A stretch of 64,000 nucleotides of DNA, taken from positions 2,108,001 to 2,172,000 of the forward strand of contig NC_008358.1 of the NCBI RefSeq assembly GCF_000013025.1, in the 5' to 3' direction. The DNA is from Hyphomonas neptunium ATCC 15444 (lineage in GTDB: Bacteria; Pseudomonadota; Alphaproteobacteria; Caulobacterales; Hyphomonadaceae). Of the stretch, positions 32,816 to 40,860 are shown one piece after another. Position numbers and translations under genes: made by a program. Positions within the stretch are counted from its first letter, which is position 1. Each line of letters starts with the position of its first letter. Below the pieces are notes generated by a model that saw only the letters and a list, made by a program, of their open reading frames with translations, was not told the origin of the DNA and ran no database searches.

Positions 32816-33975
32816 GCAGCGTCGAAACCGCTATTGCTCGCCTCTTCGCGGGCAGCCATTTCGGAGTAGAAATCGAGCTTGTCGAGCAGATAGTCGAGGT
32901 CGTCCTTGGGGATGGCCTGGAACTGGGTGAGGACGCGTTCGATCATCCGGGCACGGAAGCGGGCGCGGTCGTTCGGGCCGCCGTCATGCTCAATCTCATG
33001 ATAGACATTCACCGCCGCCTTGAAGGCCGGCAGCATCTTGCGCGGCAGGCCGGCATGATCGAACACCGCTTGCAGGCCGAGCGGGCCTGCGTCGTGGATC
33101 ATTAGCCACACGCGCTGGTGGGCAACGCCGGAAAGTTCTGCCAGGGCATGCTCGACAAACGGCATCTGGCCGCAGCATAGCGCGCGCATCATCAGGGAGT
33201 GGGTGAGGCGGCCATTCAGGTTGAGCTGGGAGACAAAGCGGGGCAGATCGTGGGAGCGGCCCGCCTGCTCGACCAGGTCGATCGTAGCGCGCTCGCGGGC
33301 GCTGGCGGCGAGGTCGATCGCGAGCTGGGCGGGCAGTTCATGGCGGTTGACCAGCATGTCGAACAGCTGGCCGGAGACGAGAGAGACCATCTTCTCGGCG
33401 ATGTGGACGGGGATGAAATCGCGCCGGATGAGGCCGGCCTGGACGATTTCGTCTGCGCCGAAACGGGAGAGCGCGTCGCCGTAAGCCTTGTCGCTCCATT
33501 CGGCGGACTGGTTTTCTGCCAGCGCGCGCACGGCTTCGACCGCGCCGTGTTCGGAGATGACTTCACCAACGGTGATCGACAGCGCTTCGCGGCCGGCGAT
33601 GGCGGCCTGCTTGGCAGCGGTGACGGAGAGGACGAGTTCGACGAGGTCTTCTTCGGTGAAGACGGGGGACTCTTCCAGGATGGGGATCGCCACGGCTTCG
33701 ATGTCGCGGGCGAGCTTGAGCGCGATCTCACGCGGGATGATGGGCGAGGACCGGAGCGTGACGGCCAGCGTGCGGCGGACAAGGTCTGCCGCGTCATTCG
33801 CCAGGATCGTGATGATCTCCCGAGCGAAGCCCTTCTCGCTGTCGCTGAGGACATCCAGACCGATGCGGCGGCACAGCCTGTGGGCCACCGATGCGCGCTG
33901 CTCGGGCGACTCGCCTTTCATCAGCCGGTGGATGTCCTGCTGGGTCAGTTGAGGGCGGAGGCTCTGGACGCTCAT
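32812..33975 (-). CDS. DUF2336 family protein
   Basis: A 387-residue, largely helical cytoplasmic protein of the DUF2336 family, found almost only in alphaproteobacteria. It has HEAT-like helical repeats, such as SEKGFAREIITILANDAADL and VRRTLAVTLRSSPIIPREIA, and no membrane segment. The function is unknown. Its stop codon interlocks with the convergent EAL-like gene. Confidence 0.82.
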   Translation of the reverse strand: MSVQSLRPQLTQQDIHRLMKGESPEQRASVAHRLCRRIGLDVLSDSEKGFAREIITILANDAADLVRRTLAVTLRSSPIIPREIALKLARDIEAVAIPILEESPVFTEEDLVELVLSVTAAKQAAIAGREALSITVGEVISEHGAVEAVRALAENQSAEWSDKAYGDALSRFGADEIVQAGLIRRDFIPVHIAEKMVSLVSGQLFDMLVNRHELPAQLAIDLAASARERATIDLVEQAGRSHDLPRFVSQLNLNGRLTHSLMMRALCCGQMPFVEHALAELSGVAHQRVWLMIHDAGPLGLQAVFDHAGLPRKMLPAFKAAVNVYHEIEHDGGPNDRARFRARMIERVLTQFQAIPKDDLDYLLDKLDFYSEMAAREEASNSGFDAA

Positions 33976-34079
33976 TGGTAGGTGGGTTCCCCGTCAGAAT
34001 AACTACGGCAACCTCTGCGAAGCCGGTTAACAGGAATTTACCAAAATGACGGGATGGAAAGAACCCCACCAAAACAAAA

Positions 34080-34103
34080 CCGGCCGGTCTTTCGACCGGC
34101 CGG
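34080..34103 (-). terminator. Intrinsic terminator after trigger factor gene
   Basis: CCGGCCGGTC (34080-34089) pairs with GACCGGCCGG (34094-34103) around a TTTC loop. On the minus strand it is followed by TTTTGTTTTGG, 26 bases after the tig stop codon. The 10-bp GC-rich stem and T-rich tail make it a strong terminator. Confidence 0.85.
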
Positions 34104-34129
34104 CTTGAATTGCCTTGTAAGGAAAAGGC

Positions 34130-35467
34130 TTATTCTTCGTCTTCGGCGAAAAGTTCTTCGCGGGTGACGGTCTTTTCCTCAACCTTTGCCGTTTCGAGGA
34201 TGTGGTCGACGACCTTGTCCTCATAGATCGGCGCGCGCAGCTGAGCCATCGCGTTGGGGTTCTTCTGGAAGAACTGGACGACTTCCCGCTCCTGGCCCGG
34301 ATACTGGCGGGCTTCGCGGATCAGGGCCTGGTTCACTTCAGCCTCGGAGATGCGGACATCGGCGATGCGGCCGACTTCGGCCAGCACGAGACCAAGGCGC
34401 ACGCGGCGCTCGGCGATCTTGCGGTATTCATCGCGCAGGGTTTCTTCCGGCTTCGCTTTTTCCTCATCGGAAACGCGGCCAGCGTCCATTTCACGCTGCA
34501 GCTGTTGCCAGATCTGCTCGAACTCCTGATCGACCATGCCGGGCGGCAGATCGAAATCATGCGCCGCATCGAGCTTGTCGAGCAGGTCGCGCTTGGCTTT
34601 GGAACGCGAGGCGGTGGTGTGCTCGTTGGCCAGCTGGTCTTTCACCAGGCCGCGCAGCTGTTCCAGGCTTTCCAGGCCGAGTCCCTTGGCGAACTCATCG
34701 TCCATCTCGGGCGTCTGCGGGGCGCGGACTTCGTGGATCTTGGTTTCGAAGACAGCGGCTTTGCCGGCGAGGTTTGCTGCCGGGTAGTCTTCCGGGAAGG
34801 AAACGTTGAGTTCTTTCTCTTCGCCAGCTTTCACGCCGAGCAGTTGTTCCTCAAAGCCGGGAATGAAGCGGTTAGCGCCGAGGACGACCGACTGTTGCTC
34901 AGCCGTGCCACCTTCGAAGGCTTCACCGTCGATCTTGCCGACGAAGTCGACGATCACGGCGTCGCCGTCCTGGGAGGCTTCGCCTTCCGCGCGGGGCTCG
35001 TACTTCATGTTCTGGTCGGCGATGCGCTTGAGGGCTTCGTCGATCTGTTCGTCTGCGATTTCAGCAACCGGACGCACAATGGTCAGCGTGGACACATCCA
35101 CCGGTGTGAACTCCGGCATGACATCGACGTGCATCTGGTAGGAAAGGTCTTCCTTGCCGGTGACGACTTTCTCGATGTCGGCCTGCATGTCGACATTCGG
35201 CGTGCCTGCCGGGCGCAGCGAGTTTTCTTCGAGCGCCTTCTGGTTGGTCTCGTTGACCAGCTTGTCGATCACTTCGCCCATGAGATCGCGGCCATACATC
35301 TTGCGCACATGAGCTGCGGGCACCTTGCCAGGGCGGAAGCCCTTGAGGCGCATTTGCGGGCGGATTTCCTCGATGCGGGCATCGAGTTTCGCCTGCAGCT
35401 CGCTGACCGGCACCTTGACCGCAAAGGTGCGGCTAAGACCTTCTGCCTTGGTCTGTGTCACTTCCAT
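34130..35467 (-). CDS. tig: Trigger factor (ribosome-associated chaperone)
   Basis: Ribosome-bound peptidyl-prolyl isomerase and chaperone that meets nascent chains at the exit tunnel. The 445-residue protein has the ribosome-binding signature RLKGFRPGKVPAAHVRKMYG at about residues 40-59, a central FKBP-type PPIase domain (about 155-240, DGDAVIVDFVGKIDGEAFEGG) and a C-terminal helical chaperone domain ending in an acidic tail. In many bacteria tig directly precedes clpP-clpX; here those genes lie about 17 kb away. Confidence 0.96.
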   Translation of the reverse strand: MEVTQTKAEGLSRTFAVKVPVSELQAKLDARIEEIRPQMRLKGFRPGKVPAAHVRKMYGRDLMGEVIDKLVNETNQKALEENSLRPAGTPNVDMQADIEKVVTGKEDLSYQMHVDVMPEFTPVDVSTLTIVRPVAEIADEQIDEALKRIADQNMKYEPRAEGEASQDGDAVIVDFVGKIDGEAFEGGTAEQQSVVLGANRFIPGFEEQLLGVKAGEEKELNVSFPEDYPAANLAGKAAVFETKIHEVRAPQTPEMDDEFAKGLGLESLEQLRGLVKDQLANEHTTASRSKAKRDLLDKLDAAHDFDLPPGMVDQEFEQIWQQLQREMDAGRVSDEEKAKPEETLRDEYRKIAERRVRLGLVLAEVGRIADVRISEAEVNQALIREARQYPGQEREVVQFFQKNPNAMAQLRAPIYEDKVVDHILETAKVEEKTVTREELFAEDEE

Positions 35468-36005
35468 GGGACATTCTTCCGTTTATTGGGCGGCGCGGCG
35501 CACGCCAGATGCGCGCCCGGAGCCTGCTGTACCTGCCTGAAGCGGCGGCTTATGTCACAGCCATAAGGCCCTGTCCACGCCAGCTTAACGGGATATGCAG
35601 TGGCCTCGGATGACGCTGCGAAAGCCCCCGAGGACGAAGGGGCGCGCCGCTCTGACGAGCGACAGCGCGGCGCCGGAGCCCCTGCCCCAGCCCGCCCGCC
35701 GAGCGGCGGAGATCAGGGCCGGACAGGGCCATTGCCGGTTCTGGACCAGTTCTGGCACATGACTTGCTCGTAAAGGCGCGGTTACCAGCGCATTCTGACG
35801 GGTCCGGGGGCAAACATGCGGTCACATATGCGGTTGATGCGGGGGCGCCGAACAGGGCGCCAAGCGCCAGCTTTTCTGTCTGGCAGGGGTGTTTTTGACG
35901 AACAACCGCCTGTCTTCACGTTGTTTTATGCGTTTTGGTGCCACTTTACAGGCCTCCGCCCTGCCCCCGCGCTGAATGCCCCAGCCTGCAAGATGAAACT
36001 GACCT
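35468..36005. other. 538-base intergenic stretch, no firm gene
   Basis: The gap between tig and the HAD/UbiA gene must hold both divergent promoters. It contains several short GC-rich inverted repeats but no tRNA or recognisable RNA gene. One small plus-strand frame runs from a GTG at 35600 to a stop at 35771-35773 (57 codons, ending GPLPVLDQFWHMTCS). I cannot support it as a gene because there is no clear ribosome-binding site and I know no homologue. Confidence 0.5.
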
Positions 36006-37481
36006 ATGACTGATAACGACACATCCATGGCACAGCCCGTTGGGGCGCAAGGCGGGACTGTTCCGCTTGTTCTGGACCTGGACGGTACGCTGATCCGGAC
36101 CGATTCCCTTCAGGAGCAGGCGCTGGCGTTTGTGCGCCGCAATCCGTTTGCGATCTTCAAACTGATTGGCTGGGTGCTGGCAGGCCGCGTGGCGCTCAAG
36201 GAGCAGCTGGCAAACGCTGTGCAGCTCGACCCTGAACACCTGCCGGTCAACGAAGCGGTCGTTGCGCTGGCGCAGCGGGAGGCAGCTACGGGCCGCAAGG
36301 TGGTGCTTGCTACTGCCGCCCATGCCGAGACCGCCAAGGCTTTCCTGCAACGCTTTCCGTTCATTTCCGAAATGCTGGCAACCGACGGCAAGACAAACCT
36401 CAAGGGCAAGGCCAAGGCCGAAGCGCTCGCGCAGCGCTTTCCGGAAGGGTTTGACTATGCCGGCGACAGCAGCGCCGATGTTGAGGTATGGAAGCGCGCC
36501 CGCAATGCCATCACGGTGGGCGCGTCCAGCGGAACCGTCCGGAAGGCAAAGAAGGTTTCCAACGTCATTGAGGTGATCCCGCGGACACCGGTTCTGAAAG
36601 CGTTTATAAAGTGCCTGCGTCCGCATCAGTGGGCCAAGAACGCGCTGGTGGTAGTTCCCGCCATCCTTTCCGGCCTCATCATCGATCCCGCGAACCTGCT
36701 GCCGCTGGCGCTTGCGTTCTTTGCCCTCTCGCTGACCGCGTCTGCGACCTATGTGTTCAACGATATCTGGGACTTGCAGGACGACCGCCAGCACTGGTCG
36801 AAACGCCGCCGGCCGTTTGCCAGCGGCACGCTCTCGCTGCCCGCAGGCATTGCCGGCGCGCTGGTCTGCTTCATTGCCGGGCTGATCCTCGCACTGCTGG
36901 CCGGCCCCGCGGTGCTGCAATGGGTGCTGATCTATGTCGTGGTCACGCTGACCTATTCGCTCTGGCTGAAACGCAAGGTGATCCATGACGCCCTGACGCT
37001 GGCCAGCCTGTTCACGCTGCGCCTGGTGGTGGGCATGGTAGCGGTTGCCGCCGAACCCTCGCCCTGGCTGTTTGTGTTTGCGATGTTCTTCTTCACATCG
37101 CTCGCCTTTGCCAAGCGGCATACGGAAATTGCCCGCGTGATCGAAAAAGGCGGCTTCTGGGTCAATGGGCGCGGCTACAGGGCGTCTGACCTGCCGCTGG
37201 TTCTGGCTGCGGGTATTTCGAGCTCTGTGGCGGCCGTTATCATCATGGTACTGTATATCATCGAAGACGCGCACCAGCAGAGCTTCATCAAGAATGGTGA
37301 CTGGCTGTGGGCCTTGCCGCCGCTGATCTTCCTGATCTCCAGCCGTATCTGGGTCATCTGTCAGCGCGGCGAGCTGGATGACGACCCGGTCGTGTTTGTC
37401 GTTAAGGACAAGATCTGCCTTGCCTATGCGGCAATGACCGGCATTTCCTTCTTCCTTGCCTGGTTTGGGGTTCCGCTTTGA
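36006..37481 (+). CDS. HAD phosphatase fused to UbiA-type polyprenyl-phosphate phosphoribosyltransferase
   Basis: A 491-residue two-domain membrane protein. Residues about 18-190 form a HAD-type phosphatase (DLDGT at 24-28, ATAAHAETAKAF, YAGDSSADVEVW). Residues about 195-490 form a UbiA prenyltransferase with about eight membrane helices. They start RPHQWAKNALVV and carry the aspartate motif NDIWDLQDD at 252-260 followed by KRRRPFASG. These features match decaprenyl-phosphate phosphoribosyltransferase (mycobacterial Rv3806c, rhizobial NoeC) rather than ubiquinone or heme UbiA. The inferred role is to make polyprenyl-phospho-ribose 5-phosphate and dephosphorylate it. It overlaps gtrA by 4 bases and heads the seven-gene operon. 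Confidence 0.87.
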   Translation: MTDNDTSMAQPVGAQGGTVPLVLDLDGTLIRTDSLQEQALAFVRRNPFAIFKLIGWVLAGRVALKEQLANAVQLDPEHLPVNEAVVALAQREAATGRKVVLATAAHAETAKAFLQRFPFISEMLATDGKTNLKGKAKAEALAQRFPEGFDYAGDSSADVEVWKRARNAITVGASSGTVRKAKKVSNVIEVIPRTPVLKAFIKCLRPHQWAKNALVVVPAILSGLIIDPANLLPLALAFFALSLTASATYVFNDIWDLQDDRQHWSKRRRPFASGTLSLPAGIAGALVCFIAGLILALLAGPAVLQWVLIYVVVTLTYSLWLKRKVIHDALTLASLFTLRLVVGMVAVAAEPSPWLFVFAMFFFTSLAFAKRHTEIARVIEKGGFWVNGRGYRASDLPLVLAAGISSSVAAVIIMVLYIIEDAHQQSFIKNGDWLWALPPLIFLISSRIWVICQRGELDDDPVVFVVKDKICLAYAAMTGISFFLAWFGVPL

Positions 37482-37876
37482 CAGAGCTTCTCCGGGATGA
37501 GCGCATCCGGTTCCTCATTGCAGGCGGTTCGGCAGCTTTCCTGAACTGGATCATACGGTTTCCGCTCTCCATTTTCATGCCCTATGCGGCGGCAGTTACT
37601 GTTGCCACAGCCATCGGGATGGTGGCGGGCTTCTTCCTGTATCGAAGCCTCGTGTTTCAGGGCTCGACGCGCTCCATCTGGCTTCAGGTCCGGGATTTCA
37701 TCGGGGTCAACATCGTTGCCGGTGTCGTCACCGTTGTGGCCGCGCTGGTGCTGAGCAGCGGGCCGTGGTGGCCGGAAGCCTACAAGCATTACGCGCCCGG
37801 CGCCTCTCACCTGGCGGGCATCGGGATCGGCGCGGTTGTGAACTTCTTCGGCCACAAGCTGTTCACCTTCCGCTGA
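37478..37876 (+). CDS. GtrA-family membrane protein (polyprenyl-phospho-sugar flippase-like)
   Basis: A 132-residue protein with four predicted membrane helices. The GtrA pattern is visible in RFLIAGGSAAFLNWIIRFPL at the N-terminus and in the C-terminal GIGIGAVVNFFGHKLFTFR. GtrA proteins are thought to move undecaprenyl- or decaprenyl-phosphate-linked sugars across the inner membrane. The start is a TTG that overlaps the upstream stop (TTGA), so it is coupled to the UbiA fusion, whose product it would flip. Confidence 0.88.
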   Translation: MTELLRDERIRFLIAGGSAAFLNWIIRFPLSIFMPYAAAVTVATAIGMVAGFFLYRSLVFQGSTRSIWLQVRDFIGVNIVAGVVTVVAALVLSSGPWWPEAYKHYAPGASHLAGIGIGAVVNFFGHKLFTFR

Positions 37877-38063
37877 ACCGGGATTGGGCAGGCTGTTTCA
37901 ATATGAACCAGCCGGCGCGCAGGTTGCCGATATGGGGTCTGACAAGCGCGCTGTACCGGGGAAATCCCGTTGTAAGTATCGGCCATTTGCGGCACTGGAC
38001 TTGCATGTTCGTTTGCCGGGGCCGTGCGCCTTGTTGAACATATAAGATCGAAGGTGGGGTCCT

Positions 38064-39533
38064 TTGGCATTTGTATCAGTACAGTTTGCAGTGTTCCTGC
38101 TGGCCGTCATCACGGTGCACTTCCTGCTGCCGCAGAGGGCGCGCTGGATCTGGCTGCTGGCAGCAAGCCTGTTTTTCTATGGCCTGGCTGAACCCGTCTT
38201 CCTGATACAGATCCTTGCCGCGACCTGCCTTTCCTTCTGGCTGGCCCAGCGGATCGAGGCAGCGCCGGACAAGAAGGCGAAGCAGCCGATCATGGCGCTT
38301 GGCGTCGTGGCGCTTACCGCCAACCTTGTCGTCTTCAAATATACGCCGTTCCTGAACGAGACCCTGCGCTCCATTCTGGGCATGGCGAACGTCACCTACC
38401 CGGTGCCTGAGCTGCAATGGCTGCTGCCGATCGGCATCTCGTTCTACACCTTCCAGCTGATTTCCTATCTGGTCGACGTGTTTCGCGGGCAGCAGAAGGC
38501 CGAGCGCCAGTTTGGCGTGTTCGCGCTTTATGTGACGTTCTTTCCCAAGCTGGTGGCCGGCCCGATTGAGCGGGCAAAATCGCTTCTGCCGCAGATCCAT
38601 GCAAACCCGGCCTTCAACCGGACGGACGCGCTGCTCGGATTGCAGCTCATCCTCTGGGGCTTTTTCAAGAAGGTGTTCGTTGCCGACCGCATCGCGCCGT
38701 TCGTCAATGCGATCTATGACAATCCGGAAGCGGCCAATGGCGTGCAGATCATGTTCGCGACCTGGCTCTATGCCTTCCAGCTTTATTGCGACTTCTCCGG
38801 CTATACCGACATTGCGCTGGGTATCGGTCTGATCTTTGGCTACCGCCTGACGCAGAACTTCAACCGGCCTTATTTCGCCACGTCGATCCAGGATTTCTGG
38901 AAGCGCTGGCACATCTCGCTGACCTCGTGGCTGACTGACTATATCTACACGCCGCTGACCCGGCAGCGCACGTTCAAGATCAAGCTGTTCAACCTGATGC
39001 TCTACGCCATGTTCATCACCTTTGTGGTGAGCGGCCTGTGGCACGGGGCGGCCTGGACCTATGTTGTGTGGGGCGCATTGCACGGGGGATATATCGTTGT
39101 CTCGCTGCTGCTCCAGAAGCGCTGGAACAATTTTGCCCGCGCCATGAAGCTCAACGACCGGCCCAACTTCTACCGCGCGCTGAAGATCTCCGTGACCTTC
39201 TCTCTGGTGTGCTTTGCCTACATCTTCTTCCGCGCTGCCAATATGGGGGACGCTCTGCACATGGTGGCGAGCCTCGGCACCGGATGGGGCGACTTCAAGG
39301 CGAACATGCTGTCGGTCGTGGGCGACTATCGCAACGAGTTCTTCCTTGCGATGCTCGGGATCGCGGTGGTGATGGGCGCCGAAATTCTTCAGGACCGGCT
39401 CGACATGCGCAAGGCCATCGAAGCGCGCCCTGTCTGGATGCGCTGGAGCCTCTATTACGCCGGAACGCTGGCCGTGGTGATGCTCGGCGCGTTCTATGGT
39501 TCGCAGACCGACTTCATCTATTTCAGGTTCTAG
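38064..39533 (+). CDS. MBOAT-family membrane O-acyltransferase (AlgI/DltB-like)
   Basis: A 489-residue polytopic protein of the membrane-bound O-acyltransferase family. Typical parts are LPIGISFYTFQLISYLVDVF, GPIERAKSLLPQI, DFSGYTDIALGIG, FWKRWHISLTSWL and the catalytic histidine at about residue 327 in FVVSGLWHGAAWTYVVWG. AlgI acetylates alginate, and DltB moves D-alanine out to teichoic acid; the group moved here is unknown. The start is a TTG at 38064 preceded by AAGGTGGGG. The SGNH gene starts one base after its stop. Confidence 0.92.
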   Translation: MAFVSVQFAVFLLAVITVHFLLPQRARWIWLLAASLFFYGLAEPVFLIQILAATCLSFWLAQRIEAAPDKKAKQPIMALGVVALTANLVVFKYTPFLNETLRSILGMANVTYPVPELQWLLPIGISFYTFQLISYLVDVFRGQQKAERQFGVFALYVTFFPKLVAGPIERAKSLLPQIHANPAFNRTDALLGLQLILWGFFKKVFVADRIAPFVNAIYDNPEAANGVQIMFATWLYAFQLYCDFSGYTDIALGIGLIFGYRLTQNFNRPYFATSIQDFWKRWHISLTSWLTDYIYTPLTRQRTFKIKLFNLMLYAMFITFVVSGLWHGAAWTYVVWGALHGGYIVVSLLLQKRWNNFARAMKLNDRPNFYRALKISVTFSLVCFAYIFFRAANMGDALHMVASLGTGWGDFKANMLSVVGDYRNEFFLAMLGIAVVMGAEILQDRLDMRKAIEARPVWMRWSLYYAGTLAVVMLGAFYGSQTDFIYFRF

Positions 39534-39534
39534 G

Positions 39535-40593
39535 ATGGACAGCGCAGACACCCTTCCCGATCAGGCCCAGACTGAAGCCCCCAAGGTTTCGCGTTTCGGC
39601 CCGCTTGTGCTCGCCGCGCAGGCGGCCGGTGTGGTCGCCGCTGCTTTCCTTACGAGCATGGCCGTCGCCATCTTCGTGCCCGATGGCACCGACTATGCCG
39701 AAGCCTCAATTCTGAAGCACAATCTGCTGGCGGCCGATGTGCCCAAGAAGATTGTTCTGGTCGGCGGCTCCAACCTTGCCTTCGGCGCAGACAGTACGGT
39801 TATCGAAGATGTCACCAGCTGCCCTGTGGTGAACATGGGCATGAATGGGTATTTCGGCGTCCGCTTCATGCTGGAGGAAGTCAAACCTGACCTCCGCGCA
39901 GGCGACATCGTGGTGATCGCCTGGGAGTATGACAGCTTCTACAAGTCTGTGGATGGGGCCAACACCGACCTGCTGATGGTGACGAAGGCTAACACGGATG
40001 CTCTTCAGTTTCTGACTCCCACTCAAAAGCTAGGCGTGCTTGGCCGCTACCCGTATGTTGCGCAACAGAAGATCATCCGGTTGCTGGGCGATGGCTATGA
40101 AGCATTTGCGGGCCTGTTTGGCGCCAGCGAAGACCATAGCGACCCCACCGGCATCGGCGCCATCGAGAGCCTCGGCGGTTTCACGCCCGAGGGCGACCTG
40201 GTAAGCCATCTCGGCAAGACCTGGGAGTTTGATCTGGAAGACGGGTTGGACGTGACCAACCTGCCTCTGGACGAAGACATCCTGCCGATGATGGACGCGT
40301 TCGTCCGTGAAATGAATACCAGGGGCGTCAATGTGATGATTTCCTGGACGCCGATCATTGACGACTATTATGCGCGGCACACAGCCGAAATCGAGCGGCT
40401 GAACGCGCAGATGGAGGAGATACCCTCCTTCCTCATTCCGCGCCCGGCCCGAGACTTCGTGTTCCCGCCGAGCCAGCATTTCGACACCGTCTACCACCTT
40501 AACGCCGAAGGCCGTGCCATTCGCTCGAAAATGGTGGCTGATGACATCGTAACCGTATTTGGCGATGACGCCTTTTGCGACCGCCAACCCTGA
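39535..40593 (+). CDS. Membrane-anchored SGNH/GDSL-like protein (AlgJ/DltD-like)
   Basis: A 352-residue protein with one N-terminal membrane helix (about residues 23-47) and a periplasmic SGNH-hydrolase-like domain. The putative nucleophile is Ser79 in VLVGGSNLAFGAD, and the C-terminal Asp-His site is in HFDTVYHLNAEGRAI. Proteins of this layout accompany MBOAT acyltransferases (AlgJ/AlgX, DltD, PatB). They complete transfer of the acyl group to the polymer or hydrolyse it. The ATG at 39535 sits one base after the MBOAT stop. Confidence 0.8.
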   Translation: MDSADTLPDQAQTEAPKVSRFGPLVLAAQAAGVVAAAFLTSMAVAIFVPDGTDYAEASILKHNLLAADVPKKIVLVGGSNLAFGADSTVIEDVTSCPVVNMGMNGYFGVRFMLEEVKPDLRAGDIVVIAWEYDSFYKSVDGANTDLLMVTKANTDALQFLTPTQKLGVLGRYPYVAQQKIIRLLGDGYEAFAGLFGASEDHSDPTGIGAIESLGGFTPEGDLVSHLGKTWEFDLEDGLDVTNLPLDEDILPMMDAFVREMNTRGVNVMISWTPIIDDYYARHTAEIERLNAQMEEIPSFLIPRPARDFVFPPSQHFDTVYHLNAEGRAIRSKMVADDIVTVFGDDAFCDRQP

Positions 40594-40614
40594 CAGATTT
40601 CCAAGGAGACACAC

Positions 40615-40860
40615 ATGACCGAAGCACAGGTACTCGAGCAGATCACCGCCATCGTTCAGCGCATGCTGGAAGACAAAGGCGTAAAGGCAGCCACGATCGA
40701 AGCCGACACGGAATTGCTTGGCGGCGCCATCAACATCGACTCGCTCGATCTGGCGATGCTGGTTCGCGAGTTGGAAGATGTTGTGGGTCATGATCCGTTT
40801 GCTGAAGGGTTCATCGAGTTCCGCACGGTCGGCGAACTGGCGAAGCTTTACGCAAAATGA
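40615..40860 (+). CDS. Dedicated acyl carrier protein
   Basis: An 81-residue acidic four-helix carrier with the phosphopantetheine attachment site at Ser43 in INIDSLDLAMLV. It differs from a housekeeping AcpP (which reads GADSLDTVE in that region) and sits inside an operon with a ligase and a reductase, so it is a specialised carrier, comparable in position to DltC. It overlaps the ligase start by ATGA. AAGGAG precedes its start by 8 bases. The phosphopantetheinyl transferase at 12908 could activate it. Confidence 0.9.
   Translation: MTEAQVLEQITAIVQRMLEDKGVKAATIEADTELLGGAINIDSLDLAMLVRELEDVVGHDPFAEGFIEFRTVGELAKLYAK

Noticed and set aside
34202-35566. A 454-residue plus-strand frame
   Set aside because: It is the antisense of trigger factor. 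There is no independent domain signature.
35816-36013. A 65-residue plus-strand frame before the HAD/UbiA gene
   Set aside because: There is no ribosome-binding site or family match, and it overlaps the start region of a certain gene.
35946-37274. A 442-residue minus-strand frame
   Set aside because: It is the antisense of the HAD/UbiA gene and has the Gln/Arg/His-rich composition of a shadow frame.
38076-39551. A 491-residue minus-strand frame
   Set aside because: It is the antisense of the MBOAT gene, which has clear family motifs and membrane helices.
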